Shown here piece by piece: positions 19,463-27,823 of a DNA stretch of 64,000 nucleotides. The position numbers were made by a program, and so were the translations under genes. The stretch comes from CBDHHC01 sp965263345 (GTDB lineage: Bacteria; Pseudomonadota; Alphaproteobacteria; Rhizobiales; CBDHHC01). Within the stretch, counting starts at the first letter, position 1. Each line of letters begins with the position of its first letter. The notes under the pieces were generated by a model that saw only the letters and a list, made by a program, of their open reading frames with translations, was not told the DNA's origin and made no database searches. The stretch is taken from contig CBDHHC010000024.1 of the NCBI GenBank assembly GCA_965263345.1, forward strand, positions 1-64,000. The letters run 5' to 3'.

Positions 19463-19774
19463 ATGTCTCTTTCTGTCTCTTTAAAAAGAATATTTCTTAT
19501 AATTATTATTCCAATCCTCCTTGTCCTTGGTCTAGGAAGCACAGCAAATGCGACTGCAGATGGTCCAGATTTTTATCGCGTCCAGAATGTTGAATATTGG
19601 GATGTTTTAAATATCCGTCGTTGGCCATCCCACAAATCTAAAATCATTGGCATTATTCCGCCTGAAGGCAGAGGTATTGAAAATCTTGTTCGTTATGTTC
19701 GTGGCTGGTGCTTGATCAGCTATAGCGGAACAGATGGCTGGGTCAACTGCAGATATTTACGAGAGGATTATTAA
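19463..19774 (+). CDS. Exported SH3-like domain protein
   Basis: ATG 19463 follows AGGAG at 19451 by seven bases, preferred over the in-frame ATG 19424 with a weaker site. The 103-residue product starts with a clear signal peptide (IFLIIIIPILLVLGLGSTANA). The mature part resembles a bacterial SH3 domain: EYWDVLNIRRWPS with the LNIR motif, then IIGIIPPEGRGIE and GWCLISYSGTDGWVNCRYL. SH3b domains of this type bind peptidoglycan or envelope partners. The role here is unknown. Confidence 0.75.
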   Translation: MSLSVSLKRIFLIIIIPILLVLGLGSTANATADGPDFYRVQNVEYWDVLNIRRWPSHKSKIIGIIPPEGRGIENLVRYVRGWCLISYSGTDGWVNCRYLREDY

Positions 19775-19879
19775 AAGAAATAAGTCAGAACTCTACGACA
19801 GTCAAAAGAATAACTTTAATGTCGAATATCATTCATCTTATAAGAATGCTCATTATATATTTTATGAGAGATTTCTGTA

Positions 19880-20677
19880 ATGAACCTGCAAGACTTCATT
19901 GATTTTCACAAACCAGTTCTTAACCGGAACAGTGCAAAGCATAATTTGATTTTATCTATCCTAAGCCGGGTTACGCCAGAGCAAAAAGACTTCATGTTCT
20001 GGTCATTTGATAAACCCGGGGCATGTGCCATTTGGGCGGCAAAAAGAAATCTGCTTCTAGCAGATTTAGCAAAAGAACATTGTAAGCAGCTTGTCGAACA
20101 AACGAAGCAATATGATTATCCTGGTATTCTTGGTCCTGCAGAACAGATTAATTGGTTTAAAGACTATAGCTCACAGGTTGGAATGTCTTTTACTCTTAAA
20201 GAGTCTATGCAAGTTCTTCATATAGTGGAGTCACCAGAATTCCCTGATACTGAAGGCTATTCAAGAAAGGCAACACCTGATGATATAGATCTCTTTGAGG
20301 CATGGGTGGATGCATTTACAAAAGAAGCTGTCCCTGACGATCCTGCTGCGCCAAGAGAAGAACTCATAAAGAGGTTAGAGTTGGGGACCAATTTATTTTG
20401 GATTGATCAGGGCAGGCCGGTATCGATGGCGATCATTATCAGGGACTTTGACAAGACATCTGCCATCTCGTGGGTTTATACACCTCCAGAGTTTCGAGGC
20501 AAGGGGTATGCTGGTTCCGTGGTGGCATCGCTTGCAGAACAAAAACTGGCAACAGGAAAAGATGTTATCTGCCTTTATGTAGATGCAACCAACCCGGCAT
20601 CAAATAAATGCTATCAGAAAATAGGCTTTGAACCTGTTTGTGATGTGCAATTATGGACAAGGGCTGATAAAATTTAG
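19880..20677 (+). CDS. GNAT-family N-acetyltransferase, two-part
   Basis: A 265-residue protein. The C-terminal half is a GNAT domain with the acetyl-CoA loop motif VYTPPEFRGKGYAGSVVASL (R/Q-x-x-G-x-G/A form) and the following LYVDATNPASNKCYQKIGF. The N-terminal half resembles the degenerate first GNAT lobe of similar predicted acetyltransferases. The acetyl acceptor is unknown. Neighbours give no clue. Confidence 0.8.
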   Translation: MNLQDFIDFHKPVLNRNSAKHNLILSILSRVTPEQKDFMFWSFDKPGACAIWAAKRNLLLADLAKEHCKQLVEQTKQYDYPGILGPAEQINWFKDYSSQVGMSFTLKESMQVLHIVESPEFPDTEGYSRKATPDDIDLFEAWVDAFTKEAVPDDPAAPREELIKRLELGTNLFWIDQGRPVSMAIIIRDFDKTSAISWVYTPPEFRGKGYAGSVVASLAEQKLATGKDVICLYVDATNPASNKCYQKIGFEPVCDVQLWTRADKI

Positions 20678-20827
20678 AGTCTAGTGGAAGTATCTGATAA
20701 TTTTTATGAAATAACTAGAAATGTCTAAGTGATGAATTCAATATTCTCCCATTTTAATACGGAAATAAAACTGACATCTATCCCACCTATAATTATAAGT
20801 TAATCAAAAAAATGCATTGGAGGGGTA

Positions 20828-21478
20828 ATGCATAATAAAACAATAGTTTGGATTCTATTCACAACTTTCTTTGGAATTATCATATCTGCAGTCATACTAA
20901 ATTTCATTGGTATTCTTACACTGGACAATAAATTTAAAGTAGCAGAAATTGTTTCTATATTTACAGGCTTCGCTGCTATTCTCTTGATTTTTGTAACCGC
21001 TGAAAGGGTAAGATTATATCGTGAAGCAGAAGTCGCCGATAATAAGATTGAAAGAGCTGGGTTGGTAAAAGATGTTTTGAACGATATGTTTTCAAATAAG
21101 CATGAGCGTATTTTCGTTTACAATATAAACTATAGAAAATGGGAATTTGACCCAGATAAAGTCCAAGGTACAGTGCAAGAGGTTTACCTGGATCGTATCT
21201 TGTACCGGCTCTCATATGTTGGTTATTTATTAGAACAAAATCTGGTGACAATAAGCGATGTTTCAATATTGAGATATATAACAAAAGACATGATAAATAG
21301 CCAGGCTGTACAAGACTACATCAAATGGTCTTACCACAGCTTGGATGAGCCAGAGGATATATCATTTCAACGCGCGCTCTATTTATATTGGCGTTTATTT
21401 GGAAATACCAGGGAGTTTATCACATTGGCTTCGGAGGTCCCAAAACTTGTGTATTGGGATTATAATCGAAAATCCTGA
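20828..21478 (+). CDS. Hypothetical membrane-anchored protein (two TM)
   Basis: A 216-residue protein with two N-terminal TM segments (TIVWILFTTFFGIIISAVIL and EIVSIFTGFAAILLIFVTAE) and a long cytoplasmic helical tail. The start at 20828 follows GGAGGGGTA. This layout (two TM plus helical domain with a WEF and YLDRILYRLSYVGYLLE stretch) resembles small DUF4760-like membrane proteins, but I cannot assign a function. Confidence 0.65.
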   Translation: MHNKTIVWILFTTFFGIIISAVILNFIGILTLDNKFKVAEIVSIFTGFAAILLIFVTAERVRLYREAEVADNKIERAGLVKDVLNDMFSNKHERIFVYNINYRKWEFDPDKVQGTVQEVYLDRILYRLSYVGYLLEQNLVTISDVSILRYITKDMINSQAVQDYIKWSYHSLDEPEDISFQRALYLYWRLFGNTREFITLASEVPKLVYWDYNRKS

Positions 21479-21498
21479 GTTAGATCTGCTCAATGAGC

Positions 21499-23307
21499 TC
21501 ACTCTTTTAGAGAAAACCACATAAGATACATACCATCAAACATATTGGGGTTTTCATGTTCTAGCTCATGCCATTGAGTTAGAGTGCCTGGTAAAGGATC
21601 TTTAGGGAACTTGTTTTCAAAAGCAGTGATATTGTCTTGGTTTAACACAAACCCATGAAAGGCCAGTCTTGTGTCTTGAAGAAATGAATCAATTTCGTCT
21701 AACCCCAAAGTCTGCTCACTTTCATGTAGAATAAGATCACGAAATTCATGAAGGGCATAAAAGTCGGGTGATGTCCTAAGGCTGTAACCAAGCTGATCTT
21801 GCTTACGGTTCATAAGAAGGGTCCTATAGGCACGGGCATCATTATCAGAACAGCCTGGGCCAGGATTATTGCTCTCTGCTCTTAATGCAGCAATATTAGT
21901 CCGCGCTAAAGGGCTATAGAGCCCAATATACATTAGACCACCAGGCTTAAGAAGGTCGATAAGTACCCGCCACCCTTCAAAAGGATCAGCCATATGATGG
22001 AGAACGCCAATACATTCTATAATATCAAATTGTCGATTAAGGTCTTTTAAATTTAAAATATCAGCTTGAGCAAAGTCTATATTCTTAATCCCAAACTCCT
22101 CACACTTACGTTTGCCGTAAGCTAGACTGGAGAGAGATAAATCAATACCCAACAGGTTTGCATTTTCCCCATAACCGGAGGCAGACCTCGCAGCCTGTTG
22201 ACCAGTTCCACATCCAGCAATGAGCACATCAAACGGCTCATCCATAAATGCAAGCTTTTCATCATCATAAAATGTACCTAGAGCATCTCGTAGGGATCCT
22301 GGTTTTGAAACATGAAGACTATTCCATTGAGGATATGGGCTTTGCTCATATTGTTCTCTCACCTTTAGAGAAACATCATCAGAGCTGATACCATAAGATT
22401 TTATTTGTTGTTCTAAAACTCTCTCACGCTCAAATTTCTCAGTAATATCTTTAAGAAATAATGCTAGAGCTTTGGGCTTTACTGCTCTGATTTCATCAAG
22501 TTCTAAACTTAGACCTGTTTGGGTAAAAGGACGAAAAAGTAAGGTTTTAATAAAAGCAAGCGAAGCACCCAAATCACCAGATAAAAGCTGATCTTTTTCT
22601 ATAGACAGCCCTCGAAGCGTTTCATCTTCATCATTTGTGATATTCCAAACATATTCGTTCTGTTCACATTGCTGAATAAGTGTAATCAGCAAAGGCATTA
22701 AAGCCCGGTCACTTTGTAACCTATCAGTAGATATCTCAGTTAATATATAGCGTCTAAGAGCTGTCAAAAGTTTTTCAAAAATGGGATGTGTATTTTTCCC
22801 AAGCTTCAATGCTTCTTGTAGAAGATCATTTTGCAGCAACGTAGAAGTTTTTTTGCCAATGAGTTTTATGACAGCTTGGTCCTCTTCCCCCTGGCGCACG
22901 AAGTTTAAGATGTCAGACCATTCATTTTGCCCTAAACAATGAGCTATGGAAATGTCAACAAAGGGCTGCTTCTCAAAGCTATTATAATTTAAAGCAGTCC
23001 GTAAACCAAAACTATTCAGCTTTTCAGGTTCTGGAATATCATGCTGTCGCAAAAGTATCGCCAAACGTCTGACAGCTTCATGCAAATTGGGTTGTATCTT
23101 GAGAGCTTCTGTGAGTATTGTTGCGGACTCAGTAAGATGGCCTGTCATAAGATATACATATCCTAGATTAATACTCAACTCAGCATTTTTACGATCTTCT
23201 TTTCTCGCACGCTGAAGCAAATCCAACGCGCCCACATAATCACCTGCCCGCATAGCATTGATGCCAAGAACATAGTTTTCATTCGTCTTTTTGGATTTAG
23301 CTTTCAT
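21499..23307 (-). CDS. TPR-repeat protein fused to a SAM-dependent methyltransferase
   Basis: A 602-residue fusion. The N-terminal region (about 1-110) has TPR units (LGINAMRAGDYVGALDLLQR, SINLGYVYLMTGHLTESATI). The middle region is helical. The C-terminal half is a class-I methyltransferase with the SAM loop DVLIAGCGTGQQAA, the acidic LLGIDLSLSSL, FAQADILNL and IGVLHHMADPFEGW. TPR-methyltransferase fusions of this layout are frequent in alphaproteobacteria and probably modify a protein partner held by the TPR part; substrate unknown. Intact, convergent with the preceding gene. Confidence 0.85.
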   Translation of the reverse strand: MKAKSKKTNENYVLGINAMRAGDYVGALDLLQRARKEDRKNAELSINLGYVYLMTGHLTESATILTEALKIQPNLHEAVRRLAILLRQHDIPEPEKLNSFGLRTALNYNSFEKQPFVDISIAHCLGQNEWSDILNFVRQGEEDQAVIKLIGKKTSTLLQNDLLQEALKLGKNTHPIFEKLLTALRRYILTEISTDRLQSDRALMPLLITLIQQCEQNEYVWNITNDEDETLRGLSIEKDQLLSGDLGASLAFIKTLLFRPFTQTGLSLELDEIRAVKPKALALFLKDITEKFERERVLEQQIKSYGISSDDVSLKVREQYEQSPYPQWNSLHVSKPGSLRDALGTFYDDEKLAFMDEPFDVLIAGCGTGQQAARSASGYGENANLLGIDLSLSSLAYGKRKCEEFGIKNIDFAQADILNLKDLNRQFDIIECIGVLHHMADPFEGWRVLIDLLKPGGLMYIGLYSPLARTNIAALRAESNNPGPGCSDNDARAYRTLLMNRKQDQLGYSLRTSPDFYALHEFRDLILHESEQTLGLDEIDSFLQDTRLAFHGFVLNQDNITAFENKFPKDPLPGTLTQWHELEHENPNMFDGMYLMWFSLKE

Positions 23308-23413
23308 GTCTCTACGATATTGATTAACTGTTTTTTGAAACAGACATTAACAGATAAAGTCTGATGTGAAAATAATGATCTGAAATCAACGGGAATTATA
23401 ATTTGGTGGTTTT

Positions 23414-23914
23414 TTATGTTTTCAACGATTTTCTCATTATCATATGTTTAATACCACTTCCAGCAACTCCACAGTCATCTCCAGTACCAGTAACAACAAA
23501 ACCTTGGCGCTCATAAAACAGAATGGATGGGATATTGTCTTTCATAACTTCAAGTTCAATCGCATGAGATTCAGGGAATTGTTCATATATATTTTTTAAT
23601 AAAGAAGAGCCGATGCCATGTCCCTGCGCAGATGGAAGAACATAAAGTCTAGAGAGCTCTATGACATTTGACGAATGATTAAATATCGAATAAGTCGTTC
23701 CAACAATCTCATCCATTTCACCAACACTAAAATAACTGTCAGGCTTTTCCAGATGCTCCCTTAAAGCTTCAACACTATGCCAGGAGTTCGTAATTTGTGT
23801 CACCTCATCTTCACCTAAGATATGATCATAAGCTGCATGCCATGTCTCAATAAGAACATTTCTGACATCCGGCAAATCCTTTGGAAGAGCAGCTCGTATC
23901 ATTAGTGCTGACAT
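23414..23914 (-). CDS. GNAT-family N-acetyltransferase
   Basis: Single-domain GNAT of 166 residues. ATG 23914 (MSALMIRAALPKDL) has TTGGAG upstream and starts just after the TetR stop at 23919, so the two genes form an operon; a longer in-frame ATG at 23938 overlaps tetR and is less likely. The acetyl-CoA motif is VLPSAQGHGIGSSLLKNI, followed by LEVMKDNIPSILFYERQGF. Substrate unknown. Confidence 0.83.
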   Translation of the reverse strand: MSALMIRAALPKDLPDVRNVLIETWHAAYDHILGEDEVTQITNSWHSVEALREHLEKPDSYFSVGEMDEIVGTTYSIFNHSSNVIELSRLYVLPSAQGHGIGSSLLKNIYEQFPESHAIELEVMKDNIPSILFYERQGFVVTGTGDDCGVAGSGIKHMIMRKSLKT

Positions 23915-23918
23915 ATAA

Positions 23919-24557
23919 TTATTTCTCCAACATATCAACCAAAGCTGTATGAGACACGCTAAGTAAATCTTCTACAGCAGCTTTAGATTGCCTACCCCTT
24001 ATCATAACGGCAGCACCTTGAAAAACACCGTGTATATATCGTGCAAGTGCTCGAATATTGACATTATGAGAAACATCACCATCCGACTGCCCCTGCTTTA
24101 AACGCTGATAATATATGTCTTCGGTCTCCTTATGTAGAGATTTAATTTTCTCTCCAATGGCTTCATGGCCATCTTTATTATTAATCGTAGAGTTCACGAT
24201 AAGGCAACCTTGTGCTTCGTCACAAGAATTGTAACTTTCGGAATAAACCTGAAACAACTTTCCAAAACCTCCAAGCGCAGTCTCTTCGCCAAAAAGCACG
24301 CTTTGGGCCATCTCTCGAAAAGGGCGATGATATTCATCAAGAACCTTCAGAAATAACTGTTCCTTATCCCCAAAAGCCGCATAAAGGCTGGGGCTGTTTA
24401 TATTCATGGCTTCGGTCAGCTTGCTCAAAGCCGCACCCTCATAGCCATATTCACAAAAGACCTGCGTTGCCTTCTCTAAAGCCTGAGCTTCATCAAACTT
24501 TCTAGGTCGACCAACAGGCTTATTGGTAAGATTTTCCATTTTTTTTGTATCGGTCAC
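23919..24557 (-). CDS. TetR/AcrR-family transcriptional regulator
   Basis: A 212-residue repressor. The N-terminal HTH reads FCEYGYEGAALSKLTEAMNI and SPSLYAAFGDKEQLF, and the C-terminal helical domain is ligand-binding. The start is taken as GTG 24557, behind AAGGG. It is divergent from an SDR oxidoreductase with a 94-base gap that contains a perfect 12-bp palindrome. The usual layout for this arrangement is repression of both itself and the reductase, relieved by a small ligand (inference). Confidence 0.88.
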   Translation of the reverse strand: MTDTKKMENLTNKPVGRPRKFDEAQALEKATQVFCEYGYEGAALSKLTEAMNINSPSLYAAFGDKEQLFLKVLDEYHRPFREMAQSVLFGEETALGGFGKLFQVYSESYNSCDEAQGCLIVNSTINNKDGHEAIGEKIKSLHKETEDIYYQRLKQGQSDGDVSHNVNIRALARYIHGVFQGAAVMIRGRQSKAAVEDLLSVSHTALVDMLEK

Positions 24558-24578
24558 TATAAAAACCCTTGAATTATA

Positions 24579-24590
24579 TAATGATCATTA
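24579..24590. promoter_or_regulatory. Palindromic operator candidate between tetR and the SDR gene
   Basis: TAATGATCATTA is a perfect 12-bp palindrome in the short divergent gap. A related half (ATCATTA) recurs about 20 bases further on. Placement suits binding by the TetR protein encoded next to it. Confidence 0.6.
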
Positions 24591-24651
24591 CATATATAGG
24601 CTATTGTATCAATCATTACAAAAATATTTTAACAGAATAGAGAGATTTAAA

Positions 24652-25401
24652 ATGGCGAAATTAAATGGAAAAATTGCTCTTATTACTGGCGGAAACAGTG
24701 GAATTGGCTTGGCCACGGCACAAGAGTTTATCAAACAGGGCGCGAAAGTTATTATCACAGGCCGACGCCAGGAAGAATTAGATAAAGCCCTCGAGCAATT
24801 GGGACCCAATGCCCATGCGGTCAGAGGAGATGTGTCTAATTTGAATGACCTTGATGCGCTTTATACAGATATCAGACAAAAATACGGACATCTTGATATC
24901 ATCTTTGCAAATGCGGGCGTTGCAAAATTTACAGATCTGGCAACAGCAGATGAAGCCCATTTTGATCAGCATTTCAATATTAATGTGAAAGGATTGTTCT
25001 TTACGGTCCAAAAAGCCTTACCAATATTAAAAGATGGGGCATCCATTATAATGAATGCATCAGCAGTGAATGCTAAAGGTTTTGCTAACTTCAGTGTCTA
25101 TAGCGCAACGAAAGCCGCTGTCAGAAGTTTTGCAAGAAGTTGGGCCAATGATCTGAAAGAGCGAAATATACGCATAAATGTCGTAAGTCCTGGTCCCATC
25201 GAAACGCCGTTGTTTGATAAATTCGGAATGTCCGAACAGGAAAAAGAAGCAACCGGTCAAGCCTTTGCGGGCCTGGCACCCTTGGGTCGTTTTGGTGCGC
25301 CATCTGAAATTGCGACGGCTGTTTCATTCCTCGCATCTGATGAAAGTTCTTACGTAACGGGAATTGATTTACCTGTCGATGGCGGGATTGCTCAGGTTTA
25401 A
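24652..25401 (+). CDS. Short-chain dehydrogenase/reductase (SDR)
   Basis: A classical 249-residue SDR that reduces or oxidises a carbonyl/hydroxyl group with NAD(P). The cofactor motif is TGGNSGIGLA. The structural NAG lies in IFANAGVAKF. The catalytic Ser is in IIMNASAVNAKG and the YxxxK in YSATKAA, with PGPIETPL after it. ATG 24652 follows AGAGAG; the frame is open further upstream through the tetR promoter, but that extension lacks the fold start MAKLNGKIALITG. Likely controlled by the divergent TetR regulator. Confidence 0.92.
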   Translation: MAKLNGKIALITGGNSGIGLATAQEFIKQGAKVIITGRRQEELDKALEQLGPNAHAVRGDVSNLNDLDALYTDIRQKYGHLDIIFANAGVAKFTDLATADEAHFDQHFNINVKGLFFTVQKALPILKDGASIIMNASAVNAKGFANFSVYSATKAAVRSFARSWANDLKERNIRINVVSPGPIETPLFDKFGMSEQEKEATGQAFAGLAPLGRFGAPSEIATAVSFLASDESSYVTGIDLPVDGGIAQV

Positions 25402-25664
25402 GGTTTTATTACTCTCACTCTCCCTATATTCTCCCTAGACTGGTCGGACTTTATGTCCGGCTGGTTTGCGTTTGAAACATCAATACTCAAGTATAAGTTA
25501 AAGTTTATAAACGACCTTGTTTTGGCCGTGTGTAATTTTTGCAACATGCATTATAAATATTTCTAAAATATTAGTTATGAACTTATTGACTTTGAATTTT
25601 TTATTTTAATAAAAATACATTATTTATAAGTCTATTTTAAAATTATTTTATTGGGTTTAAGTAT

Positions 25665-26669
25665 ATGTTTGAAGAAAGTTTGGATATTAAACGAATTATA
25701 TATTCTAAAAAAACATATGTAACAATTCTTCAGGTTTTTTTACTAATTACAGGAGTATATTCTTCTTTTTTCTTCGGTATGATGGACGGGCTTGGCCATT
25801 CCTTTATCCCCCTAATCGATAAATATACTTTAATGGCACAAACCGCATTCTATACAACGATTATTATCGGTGGAATTGTGTTGGTCAGGCTGAGTATCTC
25901 TTCATTATATAATTTAATGAAGCTATTTTTTGAGTTTATCTCAATAGATTTTGAGGCTGAAGAATTTGAAAGTAAGGTTGCTCGAATATTCTGTTTTATT
26001 ATATTCATTCCTTTTATAATTTATGTGTTGATAAAAGTCGTTAATTTATTTCCCGAGTTTTTTTATATCCTCATAGCATCATGTTTCTACTTTCTAGTTC
26101 TGATTATAGTCTTGCTGATTATATTTACTCTTGGATACTGGATTAAAGATCACAATATGAGTTACCTGAAATTTATAAGGACTCTTATTGAAACAATCTA
26201 TAGTGAGAAGCCAGGAACATTTTTTGCTTTTGTTACTTTATTGTTAGCTGTTACCTCTTACTTTGTTGGCAAAAAATATATTGGTTATTTGAGATACGCA
26301 AAAAAGGAAGTCGTAATTCAAGTTAATTCGACATATTATTATACAACGAATGAAGGTGAAAAAGGGAGTAAATTAAAAGAGAGGCCTAAGAGTATTGAGG
26401 CAAATATAGTTATCGCTGGTCACGAAGGACTTATTATTTTCCAGGAGGGACAATTTTCTCCTAAATTAATTATGTGGTCTCAAATTAAAGAGATAAACCA
26501 GCGTTTGGAAAAGGATTCGCAAAAGTATGAAGCAAGAAAAAAAGACTTTATGCTTGAAATAAACTTCATGCAAAAAATATGCATTGTGCCATATGCAAAT
26601 AAACTATTCCCCAAAGTGTGTGAGGGAAAAGTAATTTCTAGCCAAGGCAGTGAAGTTAACACAAACTGA
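25665..26669 (+). CDS. Hypothetical multi-pass membrane protein
   Basis: A 334-residue protein, not recognised. About five strongly hydrophobic segments fill residues 15-210, including TILQVFLLITGVYSSFFFGM, IFCFIIFIPFIIYVLIKVV and FFAFVTLLLAVTSYFVG. A charged C-terminal domain of about 120 residues follows, likely cytoplasmic, containing ANIVIAGHEGLIIFQEG and a short coiled-coil stretch. No neighbour suggests a role. It is preceded by a 260-base gap with a small hairpin after the SDR gene. Confidence 0.65.
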   Translation: MFEESLDIKRIIYSKKTYVTILQVFLLITGVYSSFFFGMMDGLGHSFIPLIDKYTLMAQTAFYTTIIIGGIVLVRLSISSLYNLMKLFFEFISIDFEAEEFESKVARIFCFIIFIPFIIYVLIKVVNLFPEFFYILIASCFYFLVLIIVLLIIFTLGYWIKDHNMSYLKFIRTLIETIYSEKPGTFFAFVTLLLAVTSYFVGKKYIGYLRYAKKEVVIQVNSTYYYTTNEGEKGSKLKERPKSIEANIVIAGHEGLIIFQEGQFSPKLIMWSQIKEINQRLEKDSQKYEARKKDFMLEINFMQKICIVPYANKLFPKVCEGKVISSQGSEVNTN

Positions 26670-26710
26670 TTTTATTGGAATAATATTACTTTATATCTGT
26701 CTTATTTCAA

Positions 26711-27138
26711 TTACAAAGCACGGCACCGATAAATCCCAAACATCTCCCCATCAATCTCCACTTGCGAATAAAGTTTCAGCTTAACCACCTCACACTCCAC
26801 ACCTTCAATATCAGACACATCAATCGTATGTCCATCGCCAAGAGAAATTGTCATAGACAGATTGCCAATTGCTGTCAGCAGGGTGTGGGCCTGGTTTTCA
26901 TCAAAGCCATCTTTTATCATCAGTTCAAACTTAAACCCATCTTCACTGAGAAATTGTTCGTCATAAGTTGAAAGTTCGCAGGTGACAAAAAGATTGTGAA
27001 TTCTTTGCGAGAACACATATTTACCAACCCGCCATAAGAGAATCCAGCATCGGATATGATTGTTTCTTCATCTAGTTTGCCATGCTCTTCTTCAAGTTTT
27101 TGGAAGAGGGTTTTGTAGCACAGTTGTTCGTCGTCCAT
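26711..27138 (-). pseudogene. Hypothetical protein, about 142 residues, one frameshift
   Basis: Two overlapping frames form one gene. The first reads MDDEQLCYKTLFQKLEEEHG to FSYGGLVNMCSRKEFTIF from ATG 27138. The second continues VTCELSTYDEQF, FELMIKDGFDENQAHTLLTA and stops at 26711. One base must be removed near 26985 (T5 run) to join them. The pattern of a beta strand, then FELM, then a helical HTLLTAIGNL recalls suppressor-of-fused-like or immunity-protein folds, but the match is too weak for a name. Confidence 0.55.
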
Positions 27139-27244
27139 TTTTTTGTTTTTCCCGCTTACATGTCAAAAAGGTAGCCTTCGGGGCGAAAATATCCTAAGTT
27201 TTTGCAATGTGTTATCGGACATCTTTGAAGTTTGCATGCCTTTG

Positions 27245-27625
27245 TCAGCAACGCTTGTCAAGCTCAGTTTTAATAACTTTTGACATAGCAAGATAAGCAC
27301 CAATCTTATATCCAGCATCATATTGCTTTTGACCTGTAGATTTTTTGTTAACAGTATCACTTGTGTTTGAAATGATCAGAGTTGAATCTATCAGCGCTTT
27401 ATTCAGTTCTTGACAGCTAGCTGTTTTATATCTTTTACCAACATCATTTACAAATTTTTCTTTTTTTGTTGTTGGCGTTATATCAGGGTCTTTTTGTTTC
27501 GCAGGGCTGCTATAGGATGACGCTGTCACTTGATTATTAATGTTATACGTCTTTTGCCCGCCACATCCTGTAACGAGGCATGTCATTGTTACGAGTATCA
27601 AACTTAAGGTTGTGTCCTTATGCAT
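27245..27625 (-). CDS. Putative lipoprotein
   Basis: A 126-residue secreted protein with a lipoprotein signal: LSLILVTMTCLVTGC, where the lipobox is LVTGC with the lipidated Cys. ATG 27625 is chosen because GAGGA lies just before it; an in-frame start further upstream lacks a ribosome site. The mature part has a low-complexity linker and a helical C-terminal domain with two Cys (CQELNKALIDSTLIISNTSD and a final RC). Function unknown. Confidence 0.65.
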   Translation of the reverse strand: MHKDTTLSLILVTMTCLVTGCGGQKTYNINNQVTASSYSSPAKQKDPDITPTTKKEKFVNDVGKRYKTASCQELNKALIDSTLIISNTSDTVNKKSTGQKQYDAGYKIGAYLAMSKVIKTELDKRC

Positions 27626-27823
27626 TTTTTTCCTCATTGTTTTGATGATCATTATAAAGAACAATACGTTGATATTATGGGAGTTTTTGAGAGAATGGTT
27701 GCCAAGGAATGAGAATGATGCGATTGGAGGGATGTGAATTAGGTAAGTTGTGAATGAACATTTGGTTGGGGTATCAGTAGGACCAGCGTCTGATTTAGCT
27801 GCTGGAATAGTACGAACTTCTCC

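Noticed and set aside
24523..24651. Upstream extension of the SDR gene
   Set aside because: The extension crosses the tetR promoter and operator and lacks conservation; ATG 24652 begins the SDR fold directly.
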